The position numbers and the translations under genes are program-made. The notes under the pieces are model-generated. The model ran no database searches, was not told the DNA's origin, and saw only the letters and a list, made by a program, of their open reading frames with translations. 64,000 bases of DNA from Candidatus Saccharimonadota bacterium (GTDB lineage Bacteria; Patescibacteriota; Saccharimonadia; Saccharimonadales; Saccharimonadaceae): NCBI GenBank assembly GCA_026395405.1, contig JAPLYU010000001.1:564696-628695 (forward strand), in the 5' to 3' direction. How positions within the stretch are numbered: the stretch's first letter is position 1; every line of letters starts with the position of its first letter. Below, piece after piece: positions 9,740-19,709 of this stretch.

Positions 9740-10711
9740 ATGATGATTAATTTTTGGAATGATTTAAATAAACCTTTTTTTATCCTCGCGCCCATGGAGG
9801 CGGTGACTGATATTGTATTCCGTCATGTCGTTGCAACCGCTGCCAAGCCTGATATATTTTTCACTGAATTTGCGAACGCAACCAGTTTTTGTAGCGAAAA
9901 GGGCAGACATAGCACAAAACGACGACTTTTATTCACAAGTGATGAACAGCCGATTGTCGCTCAAATTTGGGGGAACAATCCTGATAATTTTGCCAAAATG
10001 AGTGTCGAGCTCGCAAAAATGGGATTCAGTGGTATTGATATTAACATGGGATGCCCGGATAAGTCCGTATTAAAAACCGGGTCGGGTAGCGCACTTATAC
10101 GAACTCCTGAAGTTGCCGGGGAACTAATTCGCGCTGCAAAAACCAGTGGTTTACCCGTAAGTGTAAAAACCAGATTGGGTGATGTTTCAATCGAACAATG
10201 GAAAGATTGGATAGAATTTTTACTAAATCAAGATATTGCAAACCTGACTATACATTTAAGGACCAGAAAAGAGATGAGCAAAGTCGGTGCGCACTATGAA
10301 TTAATAACCGAAATCAAAAAACTTCGAGATAAGATTGCACCCAAAACATTACTTGCGATAAACGGTGATATCCGTGATAAACAACATGGGGTCGAGCTTG
10401 CAAATAAATATGAGATTGACGGGATAATGATTGGCCGCGGTATATTTACAAATCCATTTGCGTTCGACACCGAAAATAGGGGACATAGTCGCGTGGAATT
10501 ATTAGGACTTTTACAACTGCATCTGGATTTGTACGACAAATACTCAACCGAATCAGAACCTCTCAAGTTTGATCCATTAAAACGTTTTTTCAAGATGTAT
10601 GTTCATGATTTTCCAGGCGCCAGTGAACTTCGTGACAAATTAATGCACACAACAAACACAAAAGGAGTCCGTCAATTAATCAACGATTCTGACTTACTTC
10701 AGCCAAAGTGA
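9740..10711 (+). CDS. dus: tRNA-dihydrouridine synthase
   Basis: FMN-dependent reductase converting uridines in tRNA to dihydrouridine. Signatures in order: LAPMEAVTD at the N-terminus of the TIM barrel, [18 protein letters not shown] with the conserved catalytic Cys105, [20 protein letters not shown] with the FMN-proximal His/Arg, INGDIRD and [13 protein letters not shown] for phosphate binding. Length (323 aa) is normal; which Dus subfamily is unclear, with DusB-like features. Unlike most genes here it has a strong Shine-Dalgarno, held within a hairpin. A second ATG follows immediately. Its 3' end overlaps the convergent glycine-rich pilin gene by 18 nt. Confidence 0.93.
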   Translation: MMINFWNDLNKPFFILAPMEAVTDIVFRHVVATAAKPDIFFTEFANATSFCSEKGRHSTKRRLLFTSDEQPIVAQIWGNNPDNFAKMSVELAKMGFSGIDINMGCPDKSVLKTGSGSALIRTPEVAGELIRAAKTSGLPVSVKTRLGDVSIEQWKDWIEFLLNQDIANLTIHLRTRKEMSKVGAHYELITEIKKLRDKIAPKTLLAINGDIRDKQHGVELANKYEIDGIMIGRGIFTNPFAFDTENRGHSRVELLGLLQLHLDLYDKYSTESEPLKFDPLKRFFKMYVHDFPGASELRDKLMHTTNTKGVRQLINDSDLLQPK

Positions 10712-13486
10712 TCCATATGCAAAGTACTCAGTAGTTCCAGTCCAATATGCCGCATCTTGAAAACTCCCACCACCAGCAAAGAAATTACCATTCCAACAAG
10801 CCGTATACCACCAAGGATGGTTGAGGTATGACTGTGCGCAGTTACTACCACCAACAGCGTCATGGTCACCATCAAATGTAGTGAAGGGGGAGTTGTTGTG
10901 GACTGTATAAAGTCCAGGGGCGGTGCTGCCGAGTAGTATATTTTGATTTGATAAATTTAATACATAAAAAGTAGCTGGGGATGATAACGAAACCGTGTAG
11001 GTTGCTTTATGGGATATAGACGAAGGCGTTGCCCCAACCTCGGCCCGAAGTGTTGTGCCTATATTATTCCAAAAACTTAGACCAACAAGCTGATCGAACG
11101 TAGTTAAATTAGAACCCGGTGTACCAGTAATTGTGTTTGACCCCGTTGCGTTGGCCCAATTTGGTGCTGGAGTCGTGACCGCGGCATTGTTTTGCAAAAC
11201 CAAAGTCCAACCACCTCCATCATCTGTCATATCACAATAAACATTTATACCCGTACTCCCACTTGGATAAATCCAATACATACCACTTCCAGTTGATTCT
11301 CCGGCATTTAGTATCGCCTGACAAGATGCACGTTGACCAGCTCCTACAACGAACCTACCACTACTTGTCATCGTGTGTATCGTATTTCCCCCAGAAGTGG
11401 TGATAACGCCACCAGAGGCTGTAATTGACCCGGTAAGGTAGGATACAATAACCACGCCCGAGCCACCAGCCCCGCCTACATATCCATAGTCAGAACCGCC
11501 GCCGCCGCCGCCAGTATTTGGAGTTCCGTCCACGCCATTAGTAAAGTTCCTGGTACCCTGACCACCGCCACCTGCACCTCCAGCTCCAATACTCCCAGCT
11601 CCACCATTATATGTGCCTCCACCACCGCCGCCTGAAAGATAATATGTTCCAGAAACATTTTGCCCAGTAGTTGAACCTGAGATAGGATTCGCGAAACCAG
11701 GTCCACCGTCACCTCCATTGTTCCCATTACCACCATATCCAGGGCTGCCGGCGCCACCACCGCCAGACCCGCCCCACCCAAAGGCAATTTGTGTACCACC
11801 GTCATTACCCTGATAATCTTGAAGGGCCTTGCCTCCTTTTTGTAATATCCCAGAATCAATAGGGCTAGCCCCGCCGCCACTCCCGCCATCACGACCAGAA
11901 CTTGCTCTGGTACCGCCGCCGCCGCCGCCAAAAGCTGTTATTTGAGAAAATGAGGAATCGCCACCATTTGACCCGGCTATTCCGTTATCGGGAGTTGTCG
12001 CACCTGCGCCGCCTAAACCAACCTTTACATTGTAAGTTTTCGTTGAAATTGGCAATGCTGGTTCGTAGACTAAACCGCCTGCGCCACCACCTCCTGCAAA
12101 AGCACCACCACCACCACCACCAGCTACAACTAAAACCTGTATCGTTGTTGCTGTATATTGTGTCGGTGTATCGACACTAGTTTGTTTATATTCGCGCCAA
12201 ATTGCTCCATTTGATGTTTTTAGTAATTGCGTTGAACCGACAGATTTTATTCTGCTTGCCTTATTATTGACAACCGTAGGGTATCCAACGGAAAAGGTCG
12301 AGATGGTAACACCACTATTAATGGAGGTTACATTTAATGAGCCGCTACCAGTAAAAGTTTGAATGGTGTTGCCAGACGAATAAGTTGTTGCTCCTCCTCC
12401 AGTAAAGGTAGGAGTTGCGGTAATAGAACCGGTAGGGTAAGAGATAATCACAATTCCCGAGCCACCTGCGGCACCCGAACCGCCACCGCCACCAGCGCCG
12501 CCACCACCGCCGCCACCAGTATTTACAACTCCTGCAGATCCATTCGGATAACCACCGTTACCCCCAACACTCGAGCCGCCAGTTCCATGCGTCCCATTAC
12601 TCCACGTGCTACCACCACCGCCACCGCCATAAAATAACGAGGTGCCGCTAATATTGTTTGATATACCCAAACCACCATTACCTGATATTGAAACTCCAGT
12701 AGGATTACCACCTATACCACCGGCGGCGCCGCCGCCAGCTGCCGGATATGGTGAACCAAAATAAGTCGAGGTAACTGTACCACCAGAATATCCCTGTCCA
12801 ACAGTGCCGGCACCGCCATTGGTTTGAACCGTACTGGTTGCGCCGCCGCCTCCTCCAGAACCGCCAGCAACAGCGGCATTGGCATTGTCATTAGGCCCTC
12901 CATGTCCACCACCGACTGCTGTTATTACTGTGCCAAATAACGAATTTCCACCATTGTTACTGCCAGCACCACCGTTAGCAGCACCGCCGCTACCGCTACC
13001 TCCTACGGTTACCGAGTATGTTTGAGGGATTAACGATAATGCAGAATTATAAACGACTCCGCCGCCGCCACCACCACCGCTAGTACCGCCGCCGCCGCCA
13101 GCAACCACTAATGCTTGTACCGTACCACCAGTGACAGTTACAGAGCAGCGCGCATCAGTCGAAGCTGTAGTGCAAACAAAACCAGGCAATTGATTCCCGG
13201 CACAATCAGTACCGGGTGTTAGCGGGTTGGCGTCGCTCCACATCGGTACTCCGCCATTAGCAGCCAGACACGCATTTGCGTATGCAATCCCGGCTTGACT
13301 AGCGTTTTCAGCTATTTGATTGTACGACTGAGATAATAATGAGGAACTGACCGCCGCCGTTGAAACTACCGAGACTAACAACACACCAAGCATTATTATC
13401 GAAGCTATCAAAACAGTAGGCAAGGCGAAGCCGTTTGAAGGGTTGGAGCTATTTGTTTTTTTGTCTGACGAACTGATAAGTCTCAC
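10694..13486 (-). CDS. Glycine-rich pilin-like surface protein with fibrinogen-like C-terminus (930 aa)
   Basis: The N-terminus has a cytoplasmic stretch of about 18 residues, then [19 protein letters not shown], a prepilin-like cleavage site and hydrophobic helix; position +5 is not Glu, as in PilX-like minor pilins. Two large Gly-rich blocks follow (about 120-350 and 445-690), each opening with VQ(A/V)LVVAGGGGG and closing with SG(I/V)VI(I/V)SY, the pattern of bacterial glycine-rich surface domains. The last 210 residues contain [24 protein letters not shown] and CWNGNF, matching the fibrinogen-related fold (often sugar- or glycan-binding). Likely an exposed adhesin on a pilus-type anchor. 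Gly codons are unusually CGCC-rich on the plus strand. Confidence 0.85.
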   Translation of the reverse strand: MRLISSSDKKTNSSNPSNGFALPTVLIASIIMLGVLLVSVVSTAAVSSSLLSQSYNQIAENASQAGIAYANACLAANGGVPMWSDANPLTPGTDCAGNQLPGFVCTTASTDARCSVTVTGGTVQALVVAGGGGGTSGGGGGGGVVYNSALSLIPQTYSVTVGGSGSGGAANGGAGSNNGGNSLFGTVITAVGGGHGGPNDNANAAVAGGSGGGGGATSTVQTNGGAGTVGQGYSGGTVTSTYFGSPYPAAGGGAAGGIGGNPTGVSISGNGGLGISNNISGTSLFYGGGGGGSTWSNGTHGTGGSSVGGNGGYPNGSAGVVNTGGGGGGGAGGGGGSGAAGGSGIVIISYPTGSITATPTFTGGGATTYSSGNTIQTFTGSGSLNVTSINSGVTISTFSVGYPTVVNNKASRIKSVGSTQLLKTSNGAIWREYKQTSVDTPTQYTATTIQVLVVAGGGGGGAFAGGGGAGGLVYEPALPISTKTYNVKVGLGGAGATTPDNGIAGSNGGDSSFSQITAFGGGGGGTRASSGRDGGSGGGASPIDSGILQKGGKALQDYQGNDGGTQIAFGWGGSGGGGAGSPGYGGNGNNGGDGGPGFANPISGSTTGQNVSGTYYLSGGGGGGTYNGGAGSIGAGGAGGGGQGTRNFTNGVDGTPNTGGGGGGSDYGYVGGAGGSGVVIVSYLTGSITASGGVITTSGGNTIHTMTSSGRFVVGAGQRASCQAILNAGESTGSGMYWIYPSGSTGINVYCDMTDDGGGWTLVLQNNAAVTTPAPNWANATGSNTITGTPGSNLTTFDQLVGLSFWNNIGTTLRAEVGATPSSISHKATYTVSLSSPATFYVLNLSNQNILLGSTAPGLYTVHNNSPFTTFDGDHDAVGGSNCAQSYLNHPWWYTACWNGNFFAGGGSFQDAAYWTGTTEYFAYGSLWLK

Positions 13487-13548
13487 ACAATTACCCCATA
13501 TAATTAATGAGTTTAGTATACCATAAGCAAAAAGATAAAAAAACCAGC

Positions 13549-15189
13549 TTACCGACCAATTTGGAGTACATCGCCGCCCATTGCGCTACGGAAATATCCA
13601 TCATGACTGACATAAAGTATCGCCCCACAGTACTTTTTTAGCGCTGTTTCCAATTCTTCGATGCTTGGCAAATCCAAGTGGTTGGTTGGTTCATCTAGAA
13701 TCAAAAGTTGGGGATTATTAGATAACATAGCTATCAACTGAAAACGAGCCTTTTGTCCGCCCGATAATAGGCGTATTGGCGTTTTTATGTCGCTTTCAGT
13801 AAACAAATAGTCGCTCATTAACCCCCGAATTTTAGTATTTGAAATTGACAGACTTCGATCCAAATACATTCGTTCGATTGCGGTATCTAATGGTAAATCG
13901 AAATATTTCGGTGATATTTCTTGTTCATAGATGCCGACTCTTACGTGGGGGTCTAGAGATATTTCACCATCATATTGAACAATTTCGCCAGATTTGTTAC
14001 CCAAAAGTGCCTTGATTAGAGTTGTTTTACCCGCACCGTTGCGTCCGCGCAACTCCAACGCTTCACCTTCGCGTAAATCAATATTTATTCCTTTAAATAG
14101 GGGTTCCTTAAAGCCGAGCGATAAATCACGCGCAGAAACTAGCACGTGTTTACTACGAGATTCATCCCCACGCAAATTCATGCGAATATTTCTGGTTTTA
14201 AATTTGTCGTACTGTGCGGCAACTTTGTAGTTCAAGTTCTCGGCAGATTCCTTATCAATCCAAAAAGTTGGCTTATCGACGTTTTGCAAGTCGGCCAATT
14301 CTTTGCGTGAATTTTCCTCTAATCTTTTAAATCTTTGTATAGTAGATGGGTTACGTGATTTTTCTTTTAATCGTTGGTAATCGATGACTTTTTGTTTCAA
14401 ATTTACGATTCGTTTTTCAATCATCTCGAAGTCGTTCATTTTAGAGCCGGTACTAACGGCGTTTTGTTTTAGATACGCGCTATAGTTACCCTTGTAGCTG
14501 ACGCATTCTCCATCCTTAAGTTCGACGATTCTATCGACTTCGTTTAATACATCGCGGTCGTGAGTAATAACCAACATTGCTTCACGAGCTGTTTTCATCC
14601 AATCTATATATTGGTTTTTCGCTATATAGTCCATATGGTTCGTAGGTTCATCAACAAGTGCCAAATCAGCGTCGCTATGCATTATTTTTACCACTTCGAC
14701 CAAACGCTTCTCGCCGCCGGAAAGGGTATTAAACTGGCGATGCGCTATCATTGGTAATTGAAAATTATCAAGTTCACGCTCTATCTGCTCTTCGATTTGG
14801 TAAAAACCTTTGTCGCTGAACCTACTAAGCGCCTGGGTGTAATCGTGAATTAATTTCATATTTTCGCCCATGGTGTTCGGGTAGGTCTCGATAATATGGC
14901 TGAGTTTTGAATATTCCGGCAAACCAGCCAAAATATACTGCAACACAGTAGTGTCACTCATTTCGTGGTGTTCTTGGGCGGTTGAAACTACAACCGTTCC
15001 ACGCTTAAAAATTATTTCTCCCGTAAAGTCGAGATCGTTGCCGGTTAATATCCCGAAAAGTGTTGATTTTCCAACTCCATTGCGCCCAATAACACCGACC
15101 TTCTCGCTGTCATCAATACTAAACTTGATTCCACTCATCAGTACCTTGGAACCAAAACTTTTTTCGGTAACTTTTATATCGGCAATCAT
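13549..15189 (-). CDS. ABC-F family ATPase (ribosome-associated type)
   Basis: Two nucleotide-binding domains in one chain with no membrane segments: GRNGVGKSTL, LSGGEKR and DEPTNHMD in the first; GRNGAGKTTL, LSGGQKAR and DEPTNHLD in the second. Between them is a charged linker (about residues 245-330) as in Uup/EttA-type proteins, which act on the ribosomal E site or in antibiotic protection. I start at the ATG at 15189 (MIADIKVTEKSFG, 546 aa) because the fold begins there; an upstream in-frame Met would add 27 residues unlike the family that run through the divergent promoter region. Which ABC-F subfamily cannot be told by eye. Confidence 0.92.
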   Translation of the reverse strand: MIADIKVTEKSFGSKVLMSGIKFSIDDSEKVGVIGRNGVGKSTLFGILTGNDLDFTGEIIFKRGTVVVSTAQEHHEMSDTTVLQYILAGLPEYSKLSHIIETYPNTMGENMKLIHDYTQALSRFSDKGFYQIEEQIERELDNFQLPMIAHRQFNTLSGGEKRLVEVVKIMHSDADLALVDEPTNHMDYIAKNQYIDWMKTAREAMLVITHDRDVLNEVDRIVELKDGECVSYKGNYSAYLKQNAVSTGSKMNDFEMIEKRIVNLKQKVIDYQRLKEKSRNPSTIQRFKRLEENSRKELADLQNVDKPTFWIDKESAENLNYKVAAQYDKFKTRNIRMNLRGDESRSKHVLVSARDLSLGFKEPLFKGINIDLREGEALELRGRNGAGKTTLIKALLGNKSGEIVQYDGEISLDPHVRVGIYEQEISPKYFDLPLDTAIERMYLDRSLSISNTKIRGLMSDYLFTESDIKTPIRLLSGGQKARFQLIAMLSNNPQLLILDEPTNHLDLPSIEELETALKKYCGAILYVSHDGYFRSAMGGDVLQIGR

Positions 15190-15228
15190 CCGATATAGCA
15201 TAACATAACAGGGGTGGAAATAGTAGGG

Positions 15229-15234
15229 TATAAT
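15229..15234 (+). promoter_or_regulatory. -10 box TATAAT, leaderless promoter of the hydrolase gene
   Basis: TATAAT ends 7 nt before the ATG at 15242, with no Shine-Dalgarno. It shares a 50-nt divergent intergenic region with the ABC-F gene. Confidence 0.6.
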
Positions 15235-15241
15235 ATTCAAT

Positions 15242-16072
15242 ATGATTGAACACCTAAAAACAAACGACACCGACTATTGGGTTTATAATAACGATCCGAA
15301 ACTTCCAGTTATCGTAATGATTCATGGTTTACGCGGTACACATCATGGGCTTGATTTGATTGCAAAGCCTTTGACCGGATTCAGGGTCATCATTCCTGAT
15401 TTACCAGGATTTGGAATTTCCCAGGAACTAGCAGGCGAACATTCAGTTGAAAATTACGTGGTGTGGTTGGAAAAATTCATGTCTGATTTGAAATTACCAG
15501 AACCGCCAGTTTTATTGGGGCATTCCTTTGGCAGTATTATTGTCGGTTACTATGCTAAAAAATACCCTAAAACGATTTCAAAACTTATTATGGTCAACCC
15601 GATAGGAGTTTCAGCGCTTGAAGGTGCAAAAGCAATATTAACCCAAATCGCGGTATTTTATTACTGGCTTAGTCGAGTCTTGTCAGAATCTGCCGGAATG
15701 AAATTGCTTTCATCAAAATTTAGCGTAATGGCTATGAGCATCACGCTGGCAAAAACTCGTGATAAAAAAGTTCGTGCATTTATTCACGACCAACATTTGC
15801 AACACTTCAGCACATTCGCCAACAGGCGGGTTGCCAACGAGGCATTCGATGCTTCGATCCACGATAGTGTCCGCGATGTTGCCGCTGATATTAATGTTGA
15901 AACACTTTTAATAGCTGGTGCGTTGGATACTGTCACACCTCTTAAAAAACAAAGGGAATTGGTAAAACTATTCCCAAACGCTAAACTTGAAGTTATAAAT
16001 AAAACAGGGCACCTGACACACTACGAAACTCCGCAAAAAGTAGCTGAACTAATTCAAAAATTTATTTTTTAA
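15242..16072 (+). CDS. Alpha/beta-fold hydrolase
   Basis: Serine hydrolase fold of 276 aa: oxyanion region MIHGLRGTHHG, nucleophile elbow GHSFGS, acidic residue in LIAGALDTVTP and catalytic His in TGHLTHYE near the C-terminus. All four landmarks are in family order. The substrate is unknown; epoxide hydrolase, lipase and esterase relatives share this pattern. No signal peptide is seen, so cytoplasmic. It overlaps the convergent glycosyltransferase by 11 nt. Confidence 0.9.
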   Translation: MIEHLKTNDTDYWVYNNDPKLPVIVMIHGLRGTHHGLDLIAKPLTGFRVIIPDLPGFGISQELAGEHSVENYVVWLEKFMSDLKLPEPPVLLGHSFGSIIVGYYAKKYPKTISKLIMVNPIGVSALEGAKAILTQIAVFYYWLSRVLSESAGMKLLSSKFSVMAMSITLAKTRDKKVRAFIHDQHLQHFSTFANRRVANEAFDASIHDSVRDVAADINVETLLIAGALDTVTPLKKQRELVKLFPNAKLEVINKTGHLTHYETPQKVAELIQKFIF

Positions 16073-17231
16073 TCACTTGCGTGTAAATTTGTTCGTATCT
16101 TTCTAGGGTTTTTTGTACGTCATGTGTTGAGGCAATCTTGATACTTTCTTCTCCCATTTTTTTCGCCATAACGGGGTCGTTAAGTATCCGTAGTATTGCA
16201 TCAGCAATTTCTGTTACGTTATCTGTTTCGCAAAGAATTCCATTGCGGCCGTCTTGGCAAAGTTCTTTCAATGGACCGGCATCGACTGCTACGACTGGTT
16301 TGCCACTTGCCATTGCCTCAAGCATCACGATACTCTGCAGCTCAACCGGTGAAGCCATACAAAATACAGTTCCTAATTTGTGAAAATCAACAATTTCCTG
16401 TTCAGATACGCAACCTGGGAAAGTGATCTTATCAATAATGCTCAAATTCTTTGCCTGTTCTTCCAAGTTTTCTGTCTCGGTACCTTTTCCGACAATTATC
16501 ATATGGGCATCGTGTTTTTTTAAGACTAGTTTAAAAGCATCGATTAATATTGCGATGTGTTTTTCGGCATCAACTCGTCCAATATAGGAAACGATAGGCT
16601 TATCGGTCGGTATTTTGTATTTATTAAATATGCTTTGTGGAGGAGGGGTGGGGTTAAACCGACTAAGATCAATTCCGTTTGAAACGGCTTCGACGGGAAT
16701 TTTTAATTTTCTGGTTGATAGTTTAAAAATATCAAGTGCAGACTGTGTTGGCATTGTAAAATAGTCAGTCTTTTTATGAAACCTGACGATGTACTCTTTC
16801 ATCACATAATTTATTGGTCTAGATAGCGGCGCAAGTCTTTTTAGATTATCCATCAAATTTTCAGGCATAGCATGGTTAGTACTGACGGTTGGGATATCAT
16901 ATTTTTGGGCGTATTTCATAACTGCCTGGCTTATCATCAAAAACCCCATCATATGTACAACATCGGGATCAAAATCTTTGATTATTTTTTTAACTTCACG
17001 GTATGGATACAGACAAATCCTGAAATTTTGATAAAAAGGAAAGATTGTCGATGCTGTGCGGGCTACTGTATAATTGCCATCAATTTCCTTGTATTTTTTA
17101 CCAGTTTGACTAGGAGCAATGACTAAAACTTCATGCCCGCGCCCCGCTAAGCCCATTGCAAGTGTACGTGCGGCCGTCGACACGCCATTAACTGTTGGCC
17201 AGTATAAATCGGACGAAATTAAAATTTTCAT
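16062..17231 (-). CDS. Glycosyltransferase family 4 (GT-B fold)
   Basis: 389-aa retaining glycosyltransferase. The acceptor-binding N-terminal half opens with DLYWPTVNGVSTAARTLA; the donor-binding C-terminal half has SYIGRVDAEKHIAIL and LEAMASGKPVVAVDAGPL, the E-x7-E region that binds the nucleotide sugar. Closest to family 4 enzymes that glycosylate diacylglycerol or phosphatidylinositol, but the acceptor cannot be fixed from sequence. A TATAAT box (17240-17245) ends 8 nt before the ATG. Divergent from a family 2 glycosyltransferase, so the pair probably serves cell-surface glycan or glycolipid synthesis. Confidence 0.92.
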   Translation of the reverse strand: MKILISSDLYWPTVNGVSTAARTLAMGLAGRGHEVLVIAPSQTGKKYKEIDGNYTVARTASTIFPFYQNFRICLYPYREVKKIIKDFDPDVVHMMGFLMISQAVMKYAQKYDIPTVSTNHAMPENLMDNLKRLAPLSRPINYVMKEYIVRFHKKTDYFTMPTQSALDIFKLSTRKLKIPVEAVSNGIDLSRFNPTPPPQSIFNKYKIPTDKPIVSYIGRVDAEKHIAILIDAFKLVLKKHDAHMIIVGKGTETENLEEQAKNLSIIDKITFPGCVSEQEIVDFHKLGTVFCMASPVELQSIVMLEAMASGKPVVAVDAGPLKELCQDGRNGILCETDNVTEIADAILRILNDPVMAKKMGEESIKIASTHDVQKTLERYEQIYTQVIKK

Positions 17232-17284
17232 ATAACATGATTATACCATGTCAAATCGGTCGCAGTACAAGGGTCGAGGGGTAG

Positions 17285-17290
17285 TATAAT
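17285..17290 (+). promoter_or_regulatory. -10 box TATAAT, leaderless promoter of the GT2 gene
   Basis: TATAAT ends 7 nt before the ATG at 17298. It is back to back with the minus-strand TATAAT of the family 4 gene (17240-17245), so 66 nt hold two divergent leaderless promoters. Confidence 0.6.
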
Positions 17291-17297
17291 TATAATA

Positions 17298-18002
17298 ATG
17301 AATAAAAAGATTAGTGTCGTTATTGCGGCCTTGAACGAAGCCCCCAGAATTGCCGAGGTATTAAAGGTAGTCACAAAAAGTCCACTGATTAGTGAGGTTA
17401 TTGTTGTGAATGACGGCTCGACCGACAATACATCAGGAGTTGTGAAAAAATTTGACGTTATCTTAATCGAGAACCAAAAAAACATCGGTAAAACCTTATC
17501 CGTTAAAAAGGGAATCGAAAAATCCAGAAACGACATTATTATGCTACTTGATGCTGACCTAAGGGGACTAACCCAGGAATCTATCGATAATCTTGCCGAA
17601 CCAGTTATGGACGGTCGGGTTGATTGGACCCTAAGTTGGCGCGATAACGCATTCAAGATTATGCAGCTTTTAAAAATGGAGTTGGATAGCGGCGAGCGGG
17701 TCATACCCAAAAAACTTTTGGCAGACCCCTTGATTTGGAGTCGCCCCAACGTTAGTTATGGTCTTGAAACCCTAATGAACAAATCGTTGCTTGATAATAA
17801 TAAAACTTTTAGGTCTGTCCATCTTCGGGGAGTTATTAATATTAAGAAGGCAACAAAAATCGGTTTTATTGGCGGCTGGGTAGAAGATTTCAAAATGTTG
17901 GGTCAAATCTCAGAAGTTATTCCTTTGCATAAATTCGTCTGGCAGTTTCTAAAGATGGCATATTTAAATAAAAAATACAGCAATCCAGAACAGCATCCAT
18001 AA
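17298..18002 (+). CDS. Glycosyltransferase family 2 (GT-A fold)
   Basis: 234 aa. Begins SVVIAALNEAPRIAEVL, followed by VNDGSTDNT and a DAD metal-binding motif in MLLDADLRG, the hallmarks of family 2 enzymes such as dolichol- or polyprenol-phosphate sugar transferases. No C-terminal membrane helices are present, so it is a short soluble or peripheral version. The second half (SWRDNAFKIMQLLKM and on) is not typical. Donor and acceptor unknown. Ends 17 nt before smpB. Confidence 0.87.
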   Translation: MNKKISVVIAALNEAPRIAEVLKVVTKSPLISEVIVVNDGSTDNTSGVVKKFDVILIENQKNIGKTLSVKKGIEKSRNDIIMLLDADLRGLTQESIDNLAEPVMDGRVDWTLSWRDNAFKIMQLLKMELDSGERVIPKKLLADPLIWSRPNVSYGLETLMNKSLLDNNKTFRSVHLRGVINIKKATKIGFIGGWVEDFKMLGQISEVIPLHKFVWQFLKMAYLNKKYSNPEQHP

Positions 18003-18022
18003 TCTGTTACAATAGCTTTGTG

Positions 18023-18499
18023 ATGGCACAGAAAAAGAAGAAAAAACCAACCCCTAAATCCATCGTAAATCGACGGGCTTCTTTTGATTACTTTTTAGAT
18101 GACGAGCTGGTAGTCGGAATCGCCTTAACTGGTATAGAAACTCGAGCTGCCCGCGATGGACATATTCAGCTAAAGGGCTCTTTTGTAAATATACGCGATA
18201 ATGAATTATGGCTGAATAACGCCAGTTTTAGTTTGAAGCCAAATGAAAAGGGTGCGGTGGGGAACCGAACAATCGACACCTCACCACGCAAATTGTTGGC
18301 TAGCCGCAAACAAATTGACAATCTATCAGATAAGAAACTGGCCGGGATGACTATCGTCCCAATTAAACTGCTGACAGGTGGACGATATATCAAACTGGTT
18401 ATTGCGCTTGGAAAAGGCAAAAAAACCTACGACAAACGCGAAACCATGAAACGCCGCGACCAAGAACGCGAAATCAATCGTGCAATTAAAAATAACTGA
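18023..18499 (+). CDS. smpB: SsrA-binding protein SmpB
   Basis: Partner of tmRNA in trans-translation, rescuing stalled ribosomes. The OB-fold core and signatures are clear: IVNRRASFDYF, GIALTGIETRA, IRDNELWLNN, RKLLASRKQI, and a basic tail ending YDKRETMKRRDQEREINRA that enters the mRNA channel. Length 158 aa is normal. A GTG at 18020 precedes the ATG; a TACAAT box at 18008-18013 puts the transcript start near either codon, so this is a leaderless gene. No tmRNA gene was recognised in the window. Confidence 0.96.
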   Translation: MAQKKKKKPTPKSIVNRRASFDYFLDDELVVGIALTGIETRAARDGHIQLKGSFVNIRDNELWLNNASFSLKPNEKGAVGNRTIDTSPRKLLASRKQIDNLSDKKLAGMTIVPIKLLTGGRYIKLVIALGKGKKTYDKRETMKRRDQEREINRAIKNN

Positions 18500-18514
18500 A
18501 AACAGTTTGCTTTT

Positions 18515-18643
18515 CTACCGTCCACCACCACCGAGTTCACACGAAACGGCCACTCTACGTGTGACCCCTTTCGGGGTCAGCACGTGGCGTTCGGCTGCCT
18601 ACCGGCACATCCGTTTGTGTTGAACCAGGCGGTACTGAACGTA
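18515..18643 (-). repeat. Structured intergenic repeat, element Y, copy A
   Basis: Read on the minus strand, about 129 nt with only about 8 differences from copy B at 35020-35148. The fold is a long outer stem (TTCAACAC...GTGTGAA), a small TGCC-GGTA-GGCA hairpin, and a hairpin ACGTGCTGACCCC-GAAA-GGGGTCACACGT. It lies between smpB and xth. It may be a small RNA or a mobile palindromic element; no protein homology is expected. Confidence 0.7.
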
Positions 18644-18681
18644 TACGCACAATTTAAAGATACAGTATTAAAGTAAGTTAC

Positions 18682-18764
18682 GGGTGACGTTCGGTGGGGC
18701 CACCCCAATATTGTTTTGCCGTAATCGGTAAAAAATATTAGGGGTAAACCGGACGGCAGGACCC
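18682..18764 (-). repeat. Structured intergenic repeat, element X, copy A
   Basis: Read on the minus strand, 83 nt with stems GGGT/ACCC, CGGT/ACCG, CCCC/GGGG, AATATT/AATATT and apical CCG-ATTA-CGG. It is about 90% identical to the copy at 36581-36664, and the differences fall mainly in paired positions and preserve pairing. It precedes element Y on the same strand, as in copy C. Confidence 0.72.
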
Positions 18765-18795
18765 GCACGATATGAATATTGTATAATAATAAGTG

Positions 18796-19590
18796 ATGAA
18801 ACTTTATTCTTGGAACGTAAATGGGATTCGGGCAGTGTTAAACAAAGGCGCTTTTCAAAAATTTATCGCGCAACATCAACCTGATGTTTTGTGTATGCAG
18901 GAAATCAAAGCAAAAGAGGACCAGGTTGAAATTGATTTGCCAGGTTATTTTCAGTACTGGAACAGTGCTGAGCGTCCAGGATACAGCGGAACTGCAATCT
19001 TCACAAAAATCAAACCATTGACTATTATTAATGGTTTTACCGGTGATATTGCCGAAAAATACAAACTTGCTGGTGACGGTTACGGTGACCCGAACAGCGA
19101 GGGCAGGGTAATTTCAGCCGAGTTCGATAATTTTTGGGTTGTTTCGGTATATACCCCTAACTCAAAGGGTGATTTATCGCGGCTTGGTCTTCGTCACAAA
19201 CAATGGGATCCAGCATTTTTAGAACATATTAAAACTCTGGAAAAATCAAAACCTGTTTTGTTTTGTGGAGACCTAAACGTTGCGCATAACGAAATAGACC
19301 TGGCTAATCCCAAACAAAACGTCGGCAAACACGGATTTACGGATGAAGAACGTGAAGGATTTGATACATTTGAATCAGCTGGGTTTATCGATGTGTTCCG
19401 AACCAAATATCCCGAAAAAACCGATGCGTACACTTGGTGGACGCACTGGGCCAACGCCAGAGCCCGCAATATCGGTTGGCGTATTGATTACTGGATGGCC
19501 AGCAAATCGTTTTCAGACAAAGTCACAAACCCGCAACTCCACCCCGAAGTTATGGGCTCCGACCACTGTCCAATCAGTATTGAAATTTGA
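18796..19590 (+). CDS. xth: Exodeoxyribonuclease III / AP endonuclease
   Basis: Base-excision-repair nuclease of the exonuclease III/APE1 family (264 aa). All catalytic signatures are present: WNVNGIRAV (Asn), MQEIKA (metal-binding Glu), GDLNVAHNEIDL (Asp/Asn), and GSDHCPISIEI at the C-terminus (Asp-His). TATAAT at 18782-18787 ends 8 nt before this ATG; a GTG one codon earlier is the alternative start. The gene follows the X/Y repeat directly. Ends with TGA, supporting the standard code. Confidence 0.96.
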   Translation: MKLYSWNVNGIRAVLNKGAFQKFIAQHQPDVLCMQEIKAKEDQVEIDLPGYFQYWNSAERPGYSGTAIFTKIKPLTIINGFTGDIAEKYKLAGDGYGDPNSEGRVISAEFDNFWVVSVYTPNSKGDLSRLGLRHKQWDPAFLEHIKTLEKSKPVLFCGDLNVAHNEIDLANPKQNVGKHGFTDEEREGFDTFESAGFIDVFRTKYPEKTDAYTWWTHWANARARNIGWRIDYWMASKSFSDKVTNPQLHPEVMGSDHCPISIEI

Positions 19591-19638
19591 AACATCCCAT
19601 AACGACAACGACACTTCTGCATGTCTTATCGCTTATGA

Positions 19639-19667
19639 TTGACAAATAACAGAGATAGTAGTATTAT
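19639..19667 (+). promoter_or_regulatory. Sigma-70 promoter, TTGACA - 17 nt - TATTAT
   Basis: Consensus -35 (19639-19644), a 17-nt spacer and TATTAT (19662-19667). It gives a leader of about 35 nt carrying a Shine-Dalgarno, unlike the leaderless neighbours. Confidence 0.7.
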
Positions 19668-19709
19668 TTTTTTGACTTGTACAGTTCAGCGAAATTAGGG
19701 GGATCCATC

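Noticed and set aside
11476-12711. Several Ala/Val- or His/Leu-rich frames in both strands
   Set aside because: Out-of-frame readings of the repetitive Gly codons in the glycine-rich pilin gene.
18577-18768. Short frames sharing FNTN.CA..QPNATC with 34811-35086
   Set aside because: The shared peptide comes only from the nucleotide repeat Y read in like orientation; no start signals, and the conserved feature is RNA/DNA structure.
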